This document shows positions 49,559 to 58,598 of a DNA stretch of 64,000 bases, piece after piece. Below the pieces are notes generated by a model. The model was not told the DNA's origin. It did not search any database and saw nothing but the letters and a program-made list of their open reading frames with translations. Origin of the DNA: JAXGMV01 sp040772085 (lineage in GTDB: Bacteria > Chloroflexota > Anaerolineae > Anaerolineales > Anaerolineaceae). Where the stretch lies: assembly GCA_040772085.1 (NCBI GenBank), contig JAXGYU010000001.1:1488001-1552000 (forward strand), given 5' to 3'. A program made the position numbers and the translations under genes. Within the stretch, counting starts at the first letter, position 1; each line of letters begins with the position of its first letter.

Positions 49559-51180
49559 CCGACAAACGGATGGATATGTTGATCAACGCCCTGCGCGACA
49601 GCGCCTTCGCCGCGCGGGATTGCACACCCGCCGAGCTGCTGCTCAAACAGGCCGTCCACCTGTTGAGCGACATCGGCAGCTTCAGTCAGGCTGCCAGCGG
49701 CATCCGGCTGCGCGGCTATCAGCGCCGGGCGGCCGACGCCATCCTGCATTCCGTGCGTCACAACCTCGGGCACGCCATCGTCGTCATGTTCCCGCGCCAG
49801 TCTGGCAAGAACGAACTGCAGGCGCAGATCGAATGCTACCTGCTGGCGACGCTGTGCAAGCAGGAGAGCGAGATCGTCAAGGTCTCGCCGACCTGGAAGC
49901 CGCAATCGCTGAACGCCATGCGCCGCCTGCAGCGCGTGCTGGAGCGCAACCTGCTGCTCAAGGGCCGCTGGCAGAAGGAGAGCGGCTATATTTTCCGGCT
50001 GGAACGCGCGCGCGTCTTCTTTTTCTCCGGCGCGCCTGAAGCCAACATCGTCGGCGCCACCGCCTCTACCCTGCTGGAAGTGGACGAAGCCCAGGATGTC
50101 GAGATTGCCAAATTTGATCGCGACATCCTGCCGATGGCAGCCAGCACCAACGCCACACGCGTCTTCTGGGGCACCGCCTGGACGTCGCAAACCTTGCTGG
50201 CGCGTGAGCTGCGTGCCGCCCGGGATGCCGAACAGCGTGACGGTATTCAGCGCGCCTTTGTGCTGACCGCTGATGAAGTCTCGGCCGAGGTGCCGGCGTA
50301 TGGGCGATTTGTCGCCGAGCAGGTGCGCAAACTGGGACGGCAGCATCCGCTGGTGCTGACGCAATACTTCTCGCGTGAGATCGACGCGGAAGGCGGCATG
50401 TTCAACAGTGCCCGTCTGGCTGCCATGCAGTCGCAGCGCGTGCCTGAGAGTCAGCCGCGAGCCGGCAGGCAATACGCCTTTCTGCTCGATGTCGCTGGCG
50501 CTGATGAGAATGCTTCAGTAACGCCCGGCGACCAGATGGAAGAGGGCCGCGACGCGACCGCGCTGACCATCGTGGAAATCGACCCGGCGCCGCTGGCTGA
50601 TCCGCTGGTACAGGCGCCGCGCTACCTGCCGCAGTCACGCTGGCTGTGGCTGGGTCAGCCGCAGCACCTGCTGTACAGCGCCCTGACGCAACTGGCGCAG
50701 CGCTGGCAGCCGCGGGCAATCATCGTTGATGGCACCGGCATCGGCGCGGGACTGGCGTCTTTCCTCGGCAAGGCGCTGCCCGGCATCGTCCATCCCTTCA
50801 TCTTCACCTCTGCCAGCAAAAGCCAGCTCGGCTGGGACTTTCTGAGCCTGATCGATGCCGGCCGCTGGCAGGAAGCCCGATTTGACGCCGCGGCTGAACC
50901 GGCTGACGCGCACGAACGGCAGGCACGCAGGCTGCAGGCGCTATTTTTCCGCCAGGCCGAGGCTTGCCAATATCAGGTGCTGCCGGGGCCGGGCAAGCTG
51001 ATGCGCTGGGGTGTACCCGAGACGCGGCGCGACCACGAGAGCGGCGCCTTGCTGCATGATGACCTGCTGCTCTCCGCCGCGCTGGTGTGCCTGCTGGACA
51101 AGCTGCCCTGGAGCGCGCCGGCGCCGACCGTAATCATCCCCGCCAGCGATCCGCTGCGCGAGATGGAAGACCAGTTCTAG
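49555..51180 (+). CDS. Phage terminase large subunit
   Basis: A 541-residue packaging motor. The ATPase has VVMFPRQSGKNELQAQ (terminase-type Walker A) and TASTLLEVDEAQDVEIAKFD (Walker B with catalytic Glu). The C-terminal nuclease-like part has IIVDGTGIGAGLASFLG and ESGALLHDDLLLSAALVCLLD, the two Asp positions of the RNase H-fold nuclease. It would translocate DNA through the portal into the capsid. AAAGGAG before the ATG fixes the start. Length is normal for the family. Confidence 0.88.
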   Translation: MTDKRMDMLINALRDSAFAARDCTPAELLLKQAVHLLSDIGSFSQAASGIRLRGYQRRAADAILHSVRHNLGHAIVVMFPRQSGKNELQAQIECYLLATLCKQESEIVKVSPTWKPQSLNAMRRLQRVLERNLLLKGRWQKESGYIFRLERARVFFFSGAPEANIVGATASTLLEVDEAQDVEIAKFDRDILPMAASTNATRVFWGTAWTSQTLLARELRAARDAEQRDGIQRAFVLTADEVSAEVPAYGRFVAEQVRKLGRQHPLVLTQYFSREIDAEGGMFNSARLAAMQSQRVPESQPRAGRQYAFLLDVAGADENASVTPGDQMEEGRDATALTIVEIDPAPLADPLVQAPRYLPQSRWLWLGQPQHLLYSALTQLAQRWQPRAIIVDGTGIGAGLASFLGKALPGIVHPFIFTSASKSQLGWDFLSLIDAGRWQEARFDAAAEPADAHERQARRLQALFFRQAEACQYQVLPGPGKLMRWGVPETRRDHESGALLHDDLLLSAALVCLLDKLPWSAPAPTVIIPASDPLREMEDQF

Positions 51181-51193
51181 AGGAGGATTCATA

Positions 51194-53137
51194 TTGTCAG
51201 ACACAACCGTTCACCCGCCAATCACCAACGCCGCGCGCCAGACGCGCGTCACCTGCCAGGCGCGCTTCGACAGCCAGAGCGCCGGGTTCGACATTCTGGC
51301 GATCACTGCCGGTAAGGGCAACGGCTGGGAGTTCAGCGCCGCCTGCCTGCAAGCCTCACTGCCGTTGTGGCAGGGCGCCGAATGTTTCATCGACCACAAC
51401 CGCCAGTCACCCTCGATCCGCGACCTGGCAGGCGTCTGTCACGCGCCCGCCTGGGATGAAGTCAGTCAGGGCATCCGCCTGAGCCTCAAGCCATGCGGTC
51501 CCGGCGCGGCGCTGCTGAACGAACTGGGCGCGCTGATGACCGACTCCGCCCAGCCGCATCCCAGTCTGGGCTTCTCGGCTGACCTGCTCTTCCTGGCGGA
51601 CGGGCGCAAGGTGACCGAGATCGTGCGCGTCAATTCAGTCGACCTGGTGCTCGACCCAGCCCGCGGCGGCGCGTTCGTGCGCTCGCTCAATCAAACTTTA
51701 CCTACCAAGAAAGAAGGACCTCAGATGACATTGCCGGATACCAGCAACCTTTTGCCCGAACCAAGCGCTGAAGCACCCGCGCCGGAGAACCAGCAGGTGC
51801 AGCAGTTGCGCTTGTGCGCCAGCCTGCTCGAAAGCAGCCTGGCAAATTCGAACCTGCCGCCTGCCCTGCAGAGCCGGCTGCGCAGTGAATTTTCCAGCCG
51901 GGTGTTTGAGCCTGAAAGCCTGCAGCTCGCCATTCAGCAGAACCGTGAACTGGTCAGCCAGCTCTCCGGCCGGCATGCCGTGCAGGGCGTCGGGCAGGTG
52001 CAGGGCATGTTCTCCAGCGAAGACCATTTGCAGGCGGCAGTCGATGACCTGTTCGGGCTGCCGCGTGAGCGCGGTCTTGAGCAGCTCAAGGCGGCGCGGC
52101 TCTCGGGCATCCGCGAGCTGTACCTGATGCTGACCGGCGATCACGACCTGCACGGCGGCTATCACCCGGCGCGCGTGCAACTGGCAACCACCGCCGACTT
52201 CACCGGTCTGGTAAAGAACGCGCTCAACAAGATCGTCAGCAATACCTGGGAGGAGCTGGGACGTGCCGGCTACGACTGGTGGAAGCGCGTCGCGTCGGTC
52301 GAGCACTTCACCAGTCTGAACAGCATTACCGGCACGCTGATCGGCACGGTTGGCGCGCTGCCCAGCATCAGCGAGGGCACCATTTACCCCGAGCTCAAGA
52401 TCGGCGACAGCCCCGAGACGGCATCCTTCATCAAGTATGGCGGCTACATCCCGCTGACGCTCGAGCTGATCGACCGCGATGAGACCCGCAAGCTGCGCGC
52501 CTATCCGCGCGAACTGGCTGCCGCCGGGCTGCGCAAGATCAGCGCGCTGACGGCTGCCATCTTCACCGACAACGCTGGCGTAGGCCCCACTATGGCGGAT
52601 GGCGCGGCGCTCTTCAATGCCGACGCGGTCACGGCTGCCGGCGGACATGCCAACCTGCTCACCAGCGCCCTCTCCGCCAGCGCCTGGGACACCGCCAGCA
52701 GCGCCATCTACAGCCAGCCGATGCTGGTGAAAAATGACGCGGCCAATTACGGCAAAGGGCCGAAGATGGCGATCAACCCGCGCTACCTGCTGGTGCCGCG
52801 CGCGCTGCAACTGGCTGCCATGAAGATTTTGTATCCGTCACTCGAGAATGCCGCCAACATCTACAGCGAGAACCTGCAGCGCGGTCAGCCGGGTGACGTG
52901 ATCACCGTGCCGGACTGGAGCGACGCCAACGACTGGGCGGCTGCCTGTGACCCGCTGCTGGCGCCGGCGATCTATATCGGCGAACGCTTCGGCCTGATGC
53001 CGGAGATTTTCATCGCCGGCAATGAGCTCAGCCCGGCAGTCTTCACCCATGACGAGCACCGGCTCAAGGTGAGGCATTTCCTGGCGGTGTGGGTCAACGA
53101 TTACCGCCCGCTGCTGAAGTCGAACGTCGCCGCCTAG
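51194..53137 (+). CDS. Prohead protease-scaffold-major capsid fusion
   Basis: A 647-residue fusion. Residues 1-165 resemble a prohead protease (CFIDHNRQSPSIRDLAG with His, LGFSADLLFLADGR with Ser, and VNSVDLVLDPARGGAFVRSLN). Residues about 170-300 are a scaffold-like helical delta region, rich in Gln/Leu/Glu (QQLRLCASLLESSL, RSEFSSRVFEPESLQLAIQQN). Residues 310-647 are capsid-like, with TADFTGLVKNALNKIV, FIKYGGYIPLTLELIDRDETRKLRAYPRELAAAGLRKI, MAINPRYLLVPRALQLAAMKIL and IAGNELSPAVFTHDEHRLKVRHFLAVWVNDYR. Start is TTG at 51194 with AGGAGG 8 nt upstream. Confidence 0.75.
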   Translation: MSDTTVHPPITNAARQTRVTCQARFDSQSAGFDILAITAGKGNGWEFSAACLQASLPLWQGAECFIDHNRQSPSIRDLAGVCHAPAWDEVSQGIRLSLKPCGPGAALLNELGALMTDSAQPHPSLGFSADLLFLADGRKVTEIVRVNSVDLVLDPARGGAFVRSLNQTLPTKKEGPQMTLPDTSNLLPEPSAEAPAPENQQVQQLRLCASLLESSLANSNLPPALQSRLRSEFSSRVFEPESLQLAIQQNRELVSQLSGRHAVQGVGQVQGMFSSEDHLQAAVDDLFGLPRERGLEQLKAARLSGIRELYLMLTGDHDLHGGYHPARVQLATTADFTGLVKNALNKIVSNTWEELGRAGYDWWKRVASVEHFTSLNSITGTLIGTVGALPSISEGTIYPELKIGDSPETASFIKYGGYIPLTLELIDRDETRKLRAYPRELAAAGLRKISALTAAIFTDNAGVGPTMADGAALFNADAVTAAGGHANLLTSALSASAWDTASSAIYSQPMLVKNDAANYGKGPKMAINPRYLLVPRALQLAAMKILYPSLENAANIYSENLQRGQPGDVITVPDWSDANDWAAACDPLLAPAIYIGERFGLMPEIFIAGNELSPAVFTHDEHRLKVRHFLAVWVNDYRPLLKSNVAA

Positions 53138-53160
53138 CCGGTAGAAAAAAGGAGGATGTG

Positions 53161-53361
53161 ATGACGAAGTTCTACGACCTGTTGCGTTCGCGCAAATTCT
53201 GGGCAGCCATGACAGCGCTGGTCTTTATGCTGGTCAAGGCGTACAAGCCAGATTTTCCGCTGGACGAAAGCGAGATCACCAACCTGGTGACTGTGCTGGC
53301 AGCCTATATCCTGGGGACTGCTATCGAAGACCGCGCGCTGCGCAGCCCGCGCCTGCCGTGA
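53161..53361 (+). CDS. Small two-helix membrane protein, holin-like
   Basis: A 66-residue protein with two hydrophobic segments (FWAAMTALVFMLVKAY and NLVTVLAAYILGTAI) separated by a short charged turn. The size and topology fit class II holins. AAGGAGG lies 5 nt before the ATG at 53161; a reading from 53089 overlaps the capsid gene. It lies between the capsid and connector genes and would release the M23 lysin encoded 1.5 kb downstream. Confidence 0.6.
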   Translation: MTKFYDLLRSRKFWAAMTALVFMLVKAYKPDFPLDESEITNLVTVLAAYILGTAIEDRALRSPRLP

Positions 53362-53431
53362 GTTTAGTTGCCCCCGTCCGCCAATCTGCCGGCATCACCG
53401 CCCGCGGACGGGGCGCGGAATTGGAGGAAAG

Positions 53432-53749
53432 ATGATCGATAACGCGATCCTGCTCAGCCTGCTGGCCGATTTTGGCGGCGATACCAGCGCCCCGCCGCTG
53501 GCTTTCGTCTATCACCCCGGCAGCGGGCTGATCGTCATTGCCTGCAACGGCGAGAAATTTCGCATCAAGCAGGTCTTTGTGGATATGAAACTGCGCGAGT
53601 TCGGCGACCGGGTCAAGGGGCGCGGGACAGCGCGGGCTGAACCGGCTGCCGCGCCGGCCGACTTATGGCATACGCCTGAGAGCGGACTGGTGAAGGTGAA
53701 TAAGTCCAAACAGCCGCCGCTGCCGTTTGGCAGGCAGGCGCGGCCATGA
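53432..53749 (+). CDS. Hypothetical cassette protein, 105 residues
   Basis: No family recognised. A short N-terminal segment (MIDNAILLSLLADFG) and a beta-like stretch (LAFVYHPGSGLIVIACNGEKFRIKQVFVDMKL) are followed by an Ala/Pro-rich linker. The stop overlaps the next gene by 4 bp. GGAGG lies 7 nt before the ATG. A head-associated or assembly role is inferred from position only. Confidence 0.6.
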   Translation: MIDNAILLSLLADFGGDTSAPPLAFVYHPGSGLIVIACNGEKFRIKQVFVDMKLREFGDRVKGRGTARAEPAAAPADLWHTPESGLVKVNKSKQPPLPFGRQARP

Positions 53750-54384
53750 GCACGCTGACGGTGTTCCGCGCCAAAATCCGCTTGCTGCTCGGCAGTGACG
53801 CGCTACATTACCCCGACGCGCTGCTGGATGAGTCGCTGCGTCAGGCGCTGCGCCAGTACTCGGCTGCCTTCCCGCAGATGCACCAGCGCGACCTGATGCT
53901 GACTAGCGGCGGACGGGCGCAACCGCTGGACGCGCTTGCGGGGCTGCAGCAGGTGATGGAGGTCAGCTACATTGACCAGTTGCGCCCGCTGCCCTTCCGT
54001 CTGACGTGGATGGCCGGCATGCCGCAGTTATTGCTGGGCACCTTTACTCTGCCGGCTGCCGGCGATGTGCTGCGCGTCACTTACACCGCCGGGCATACCA
54101 TCAGCGGGCTGGATGGCAGCACGCTGACGACTGTCAAAGCCGAGCATAGCGAGGCGTTTACCGCCGGCGCGGCTGCCTTCGCGGTCAAGTCGCGTTCGGT
54201 CAGCCTGATGGAGAGCTTTGGCACGGCGCTCAATCCGCCCGACGCGCTGACGTCCTGGGCGCGTGAGGCTATCGGTCAGTTTCAGTACTGGCTGGAGGAC
54301 CTCAAGCGGCTGGAGATCGGCATTGAGGAATTTCCGCGCGGCTGGAACTGGCAGCTCGACCGCTGGGACAAACAGGCGGTCTAG
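53746..54384 (+). CDS. Head-tail connector/adaptor-like protein
   Basis: A 212-residue protein that starts TVFRAKIRLLLGSDALHYPDALLDESLRQALRQYSAAFP, a helical pattern resembling gp6-like head-tail connectors (DxxLxxALxxALxxYSxxxP). The remainder is mixed alpha/beta with SYIDQLRPLPFRLTWM and an end ROUGHLY GIEEFPRGWNWQ. Its ATG overlaps the preceding gene (ATGA). An adaptor role in the portal ring is the best guess. Confidence 0.6.
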   Translation: MSTLTVFRAKIRLLLGSDALHYPDALLDESLRQALRQYSAAFPQMHQRDLMLTSGGRAQPLDALAGLQQVMEVSYIDQLRPLPFRLTWMAGMPQLLLGTFTLPAAGDVLRVTYTAGHTISGLDGSTLTTVKAEHSEAFTAGAAAFAVKSRSVSLMESFGTALNPPDALTSWAREAIGQFQYWLEDLKRLEIGIEEFPRGWNWQLDRWDKQAV

Positions 54385-54393
54385 GAGCGCGTT

Positions 54394-54888
54394 ATGACTG
54401 AACTCGGTCGCGATTGTGATTTGATTTTGACGCACGCGCTGGTCAACCAGGGTATGCCCAGCGGCTTTATGCTCGAGGCGCAAAGTACACGCCTGGGCAA
54501 AGCCGTGCGCATCAGCCGTGAGGTGATCAGCGATGAGCGCTTGGCGCCGGGCGGTACGCGCGTGACCGTGCGCTGTGACCTGCTGCTGGCTGACCAGCAG
54601 CTCAACCCGGACGGCAGCCCGCGTCAGACCAGCCGGCTGGCCGATTACGCCCTGCTGCTGGCCTACCTGGCGCAGCGCGAGGGAATCACCCTGCAGTGTT
54701 CCGCCGGCATCATCGCCAACCTCGGCGCGCTGGGCTTCGCCGCGGTCGAACGGCATGGTGACGCGCATTCGCTGGTGCATATCGCGCTGAATAACGCCGG
54801 CTACTACTTCCCGCCCGCGGACCCCGAGCGCTTCAACCAGTCGGTCTGGGATGGACTGCTGAGCTGGGACGCCGCTTACTGGCGCTAA
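54394..54888 (+). CDS. Hypothetical cassette protein, 164 residues
   Basis: No family recognised. It has a mixed fold with ISREVISDERLAPGGTRVTVRCDLLLADQQL and ALLLAYLAQREGITLQCSAGIIANLGALG. The position directly after the connector suggests a head-closure or tail-completion-type protein; not demonstrated by the sequence. Confidence 0.6.
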   Translation: MTELGRDCDLILTHALVNQGMPSGFMLEAQSTRLGKAVRISREVISDERLAPGGTRVTVRCDLLLADQQLNPDGSPRQTSRLADYALLLAYLAQREGITLQCSAGIIANLGALGFAAVERHGDAHSLVHIALNNAGYYFPPADPERFNQSVWDGLLSWDAAYWR

Positions 54889-54904
54889 CTTTGGAAAGGA
54901 AAGA

Positions 54905-55597
54905 ATGAAACTCGTCTATCCGTTGGAAAGAGACTATCCGCTCACGCAGGGCTTTGGTCAGACCGCCTGGGCGGAGCAATACCGCCCGTTCGGCATGATC
55001 GGGCATAACGGGATCGACCTGGCCTGCCCGACAGGTTCGCCGGTGCTGGCAGCCGACGAAGGCACCGTGCAACGCATCGGGCGCAGTGACGCCGGCTACG
55101 GCAATCACATGGTGATCGCGCACGCCTGGGGCAGCACGCTCTACGCGCACCTCAGCCAGCCGTTGCTGCTGACTGGTGAGGTGGTGCGCCGCGGTCAGGT
55201 GATCGGGCTGAGCGGCAGCAGCGGCAACAGCACTGGTCCGCTTCTGCATTTTGAGGTGCGCCCGAAGGAGACATCCAGCCGCAATGGTTATAACGGCGCG
55301 GTTGACCCGCTGCCGTGGCTGACGCCCGCGGGCGAAGGGATGGAGGCGCAGGCGCCTGAGTGCGACCCGCCTGAAGCGGAAGCGCTCTACGCGGTGCAGG
55401 CCGAGCCCTGGCTCAACCTGCGCGGCGAACCGAGCCTGAAATCGCCGCGTGTGGCGGCGCTGTATAAGGACACAACCGTACTCGCTACCGGCGCGCAGGG
55501 CTGCTGGCGCAAGATCCAGTTGACCGGCTGGGTCTACGCGGCTTATCTGGTCAAAAAGGAAAACGCGCCTGCGGAGGGCAGCCATGAACCGGCTTGA
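54905..55597 (+). CDS. M23-family peptidase with SH3 domain, endolysin-like
   Basis: A 230-residue protein. The M23 LytM domain (residues 12-140) has FGMIGHNGIDLACPTGSPV (first His and Asp), YGNHMVIAHAWGSTLYAHLSQ and TGPLLHFEVRP (second and third ligands). A bacterial SH3 domain follows (about 160-215), with LYAVQAEPWLNLRGEPSLKSPRVAALYKD and GWVYAAYLV. It would cut peptidoglycan cross-links. No signal peptide is present, so release through the holin-like protein fits. It overlaps the portal start by 14 bp. Confidence 0.85.
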   Translation: MKLVYPLERDYPLTQGFGQTAWAEQYRPFGMIGHNGIDLACPTGSPVLAADEGTVQRIGRSDAGYGNHMVIAHAWGSTLYAHLSQPLLLTGEVVRRGQVIGLSGSSGNSTGPLLHFEVRPKETSSRNGYNGAVDPLPWLTPAGEGMEAQAPECDPPEAEALYAVQAEPWLNLRGEPSLKSPRVAALYKDTTVLATGAQGCWRKIQLTGWVYAAYLVKKENAPAEGSHEPA

Positions 55598-57020
55598 CGC
55601 GCTGGTGTCACGCTGGTTCGCGCCGCTGATCAGCCGGCAGGTGCGTGCCGCCCTGGCGCTGACAGAAGAGGACAACACTTTTATGGTCGGCACGCGCGCG
55701 CTCTCCGACAGCGAGCGTGACCGCCCTGCCGGCGACCGGGACGAAATCCTGCGTCAGAGCCTGGAGGCCTGGCAGGTCAATCCGCTGGCACGGCGACTGG
55801 TGGCGCTGACCTCGCAATACGTCGTGGGCGGCGGCATCAGCATCGGCTGCCGCGATCATGCCGGCACAAACGCCTTTCTGCAGCAGTTCTGGGCTCACCC
55901 GCTCAACCGTATGCCGGTGCGCCTGTATGAATGGTGCGATGAACTGACCCGCAGCGGCAATCTGTTCCTGCTGCTTTCGACGGATGTCGCCGGCATGAGT
56001 TATCTGCGGGCGGTGCCTGCCAGCCAGATCGCCGGCATCGAATCGGCCGGCAACGACCTGGAACAGCCGCGCGCCTTTCTGCCCAAGGCGTCTCTGCTCG
56101 ACCCCGACGCGCGCCCCTGGCAAGCGTATGACCCGCTCAACGACAGCCTGACAGGCGAGCCGGGCACAGCGCGTGGTTTCACGACCGTGATGCTGCATTA
56201 TGCCATCAACCGTCCGGTCGGCGCGCAATGGGGTGAGTCTGACCTGGCGCCGCTGCTGCGCTGGCTGTCACGGTATGCCGGCTGGCTGGAAGACCGCGCG
56301 CGGCTCAATCGCTTCCGCACGGCATTCATGTACGTCGTCAGGAACCGCTTCACATCCGAGGCGGAGCGGGTGGCACGCCAGCGCAGCCTCAACAGTCACC
56401 CGCCGACGCCGGGGTCGATTCTGGTCAGCGACAGCAATGAGGACTGGTCGGTGATTAACCCGCAGTTGCAGGCGGATGAAGCCGGCAGCGATGGGCTGGC
56501 GCTGAAGAAAATGATTGCCGCCGGCGCGGGCGTGCCGCTGCATTTCCTGGCGGAGCCCGAATCCGCCACCCGCACCACGGCTGAGGCGTCCGGCGGACCG
56601 ACCTTCAGACATTACGAGCAGCGACAGAAGTTTTTCACCTGGCTGATCAGTGATGTGCTGCGGGCGGTCCTGCGCCGGCGCGCCTTGCTCGATACGCGCG
56701 TGGATGCCTCGGCGGAGCTGCAGGTCAACGGCGGAGATATCTCCTCGCGCGACAATATCACGCTGGCGATGGCGGCTGCCAACCTGGTCTCGTCGCTCGA
56801 GACACTGCGCGACCGCAGCCTGATTGATGACGCGGAAATGCTGCGGCTGCTTTACCGCTTTCTGGATGAGCCGCTGGATGTGGCAGCCATGCTGACACGC
56901 GGCAAAGCCGCTGAGAAGACCAGCGGGGATGGAAAATCATCCAGAGCGCGGCTGCCAAAGCAACCGCTGGGCAGCGCCGGTGAGCTGCGTCCCTCGCTCG
57001 CGGGCGAAACACTGAGTTGA
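55584..57020 (+). CDS. Phage portal protein
   Basis: A 478-residue protein with portal features: RRLVALTSQYVVGGGISIGC and YEWCDELTRSGNLFLLLSTD in the N-terminal half, VMLHYAINRPVGAQWGESDLAPLLRWLSRYAGWLEDRARLNRFRTAFMYVV in the centre and GLALKKMIAAGAGVPLHFLAEPESATRTTAEASGGPTFRHYEQRQKFF towards the C-terminus (wing/stem). It forms the ring through which DNA enters the head. It is placed far downstream of the terminase and capsid, an unusual order for tailed phages. AGGGC before ATG is moderate. Confidence 0.85.
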   Translation: MNRLDALVSRWFAPLISRQVRAALALTEEDNTFMVGTRALSDSERDRPAGDRDEILRQSLEAWQVNPLARRLVALTSQYVVGGGISIGCRDHAGTNAFLQQFWAHPLNRMPVRLYEWCDELTRSGNLFLLLSTDVAGMSYLRAVPASQIAGIESAGNDLEQPRAFLPKASLLDPDARPWQAYDPLNDSLTGEPGTARGFTTVMLHYAINRPVGAQWGESDLAPLLRWLSRYAGWLEDRARLNRFRTAFMYVVRNRFTSEAERVARQRSLNSHPPTPGSILVSDSNEDWSVINPQLQADEAGSDGLALKKMIAAGAGVPLHFLAEPESATRTTAEASGGPTFRHYEQRQKFFTWLISDVLRAVLRRRALLDTRVDASAELQVNGGDISSRDNITLAMAAANLVSSLETLRDRSLIDDAEMLRLLYRFLDEPLDVAAMLTRGKAAEKTSGDGKSSRARLPKQPLGSAGELRPSLAGETLS

Positions 57021-57042
57021 CGCTGAACAGAAAGGAAGAGTG

Positions 57043-58350
57043 ATGACCTATCCGCTTTCGACTGAGGTCGCGCCGGGACAACCGACCGCCGCCTCGCACT
57101 ACAACACGCTGCGCTCCGATGCCCTGCGCCTGGGACAGTCAGCGGCTGATGCCGCCACACTCGGTGAACTGCTCGGGCGCTATCAGGCGCACCTGACGCT
57201 GGAGCTGATTGATGATAACCGGCGCGTGCGCGTCCCGGCATCGCCGGCACAACCGGCCGCGCTGGTGATCTCGGGCGTGCCGCTGGTGAACACCTTTCCC
57301 GTTGACCTGCCGCTCAGCGCCGCGCCGGCGGGAGCCGCGGGTGAGTTTTATATCTTCGCGCTGCAGTCGCCGGGCTCGCGCGGATTTACGCTTGACCTGA
57401 ACACCACCACGCTCGAAAGCAGCGGCAGGCGGCTGATCGGCGCGTTTTACTGGAATGGCAGCAGCATAGATGCTGGCAGCCTGCGCACGCTGGAGGCGGA
57501 TGCGCTGCGGCAGTCCCTCTCATTCGAGAGTGCGCTAGTGTGCGAGGGCCGGCTGACGCTGGAGAGCGGCAAGCCGGTACCGGTCAGCGAGATCAGCGCT
57601 GCCGCGATGCTGTATTTCACACCCTATCATGGCAACCGGCTGGCGTTGTACAGCCCCGGACGCGGCTGGGTGATGCGGGCGTTCAGCGAGGTCAGTCTGC
57701 CGCTGGCAGAGCTGCCGCCGAATAAACTGGCGGATGTCTTCATCAGCGATCAGCCGGGCGGGCTGATGCTGACACTGGCACCCTGGACCAATGACACGAC
57801 CCGCGCGCAGCCTCTCGGCTGGCAGGACGGCTGTCCGGTACAGGCCGGTATGCCGGAGCGGCGCTATCTCGGCACGCTGCGCTCGACTGCGGCTGGTGTC
57901 AGCGCGGATAACTCGCGTCAGCGGCTGTTGTGGAATTTCGCCAGCAGGCTTCCGCGGCGTCTGAAGGTGATTGAGAGCGCCAATAGCTGGACGAATACGA
58001 CGGCTGGTTTTCGTCCGTTCAACAATTCGACGCTCAACCGCGTTGAGCTGGTCAGCGGTATCGCGGAGCTGCCGGTCTCGCTGCGCTTCATGGCGTTCGG
58101 CGTGCATTCGGCGGGTCAGTCGCTGTATGTTGGTATCGGGCTGGACTCGATCATGGAGAGCAGCGCCGACCTGAACATGCTGTCGAACTCGAACACGATC
58201 ACACCGGTTGAGGCGGCGTTCAATCAGGTGCTGAGCGAGGGCTATCACTACCTGCAACTGCTCGAGACCGGCGCCAGCACCATCACCTGGTATGGTGACT
58301 ACAACGCCGGCTTCTTCCAGTCCGGCGCGGTTGGGATGACTTACGCGTGA
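57043..58350 (+). CDS. Appendage or decoration-like protein
   Basis: A 435-residue protein. No classic fibre repeats; it has an N-terminal beta-rich part (LELIDDNRRVRVPASPAQP, FYIFALQSPGSRGFTLDLNTTTLES) and a C-terminal jelly-roll-like part, with FNNSTLNRVELVSGIAELPVSLRFMAFGVHSAGQSLYVGIGLD and ITWYGDYNAGFFQSGAVGM. The C-terminal pattern (NNSTxNRVEVVxGxxExxVxL) resembles structural proteins of several phages. The ATG at 57043 (AAGGAAGAG upstream) is preferred to the GTG at 57040. A tail fibre or capsid-spike role is inference. Confidence 0.55.
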   Translation: MTYPLSTEVAPGQPTAASHYNTLRSDALRLGQSAADAATLGELLGRYQAHLTLELIDDNRRVRVPASPAQPAALVISGVPLVNTFPVDLPLSAAPAGAAGEFYIFALQSPGSRGFTLDLNTTTLESSGRRLIGAFYWNGSSIDAGSLRTLEADALRQSLSFESALVCEGRLTLESGKPVPVSEISAAAMLYFTPYHGNRLALYSPGRGWVMRAFSEVSLPLAELPPNKLADVFISDQPGGLMLTLAPWTNDTTRAQPLGWQDGCPVQAGMPERRYLGTLRSTAAGVSADNSRQRLLWNFASRLPRRLKVIESANSWTNTTAGFRPFNNSTLNRVELVSGIAELPVSLRFMAFGVHSAGQSLYVGIGLDSIMESSADLNMLSNSNTITPVEAAFNQVLSEGYHYLQLLETGASTITWYGDYNAGFFQSGAVGMTYA

Positions 58351-58464
58351 TGGGTGAGTTCAACCGGGAACATTTGGGATGGGTTTTACGTAGTTAATAT
58401 GGCAATGCAGCGTAACGATTTGTTGCGTGTAGTGTTATTGCTGATACAGAGAAAGAGGTACACC

Positions 58465-58557
58465 ATGTCCGCGATACTATATCCTTTCATCATGCTCTCC
58501 GGGTTACTGTTTCTGGCGATGAGTCTTGCCGGCGCGACGGATGAGAAAAAGTCATAA
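58465..58557 (+). CDS. 30-residue single-helix membrane peptide
   Basis: MSAILYPFIMLSGLLFLAMS, then a short acidic-basic tail ending EKKS. One strong membrane helix and a good ribosome site (GAAAGAGG 6 nt before the ATG at 58465). A GTG-initiated reading from 58354 is less supported. It lies 115 bp after the cassette, before a terminator. Function unknown; a small toxin-like or accessory peptide are both possible. Confidence 0.5.
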   Translation: MSAILYPFIMLSGLLFLAMSLAGATDEKKS

Positions 58558-58598
58558 CGCATCCTGAGTGACGGGATATCCTGTTTTTGTGCAAACTG

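Larger units (their letters stand above)
48995..58350 (+). mobile_element. Compact phage-like head/packaging/lysis cassette
   Basis: Ten to eleven closely packed genes on one strand with a phage-like module order: small subunit-like protein, terminase large subunit, protease-scaffold-capsid fusion, holin-like protein, two unknown or connector-like proteins, a further unknown, M23 lysin, portal and appendage-like protein. Most intergenic gaps are below 20 bp or overlap. No integrase, excisionase, repressor, replication, tape-measure, major tail or baseplate gene was recognised in or near it. GC and codon use resemble the surrounding chromosome. Remnant prophage, satellite, domesticated capsid or an unusual small virus are all possible. 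Confidence 0.75.

Noticed and set aside
51698..52810. 370-codon frame on the minus strand
   Set aside because: Antisense shadow of the capsid fusion gene; high GC gives long antisense frames.
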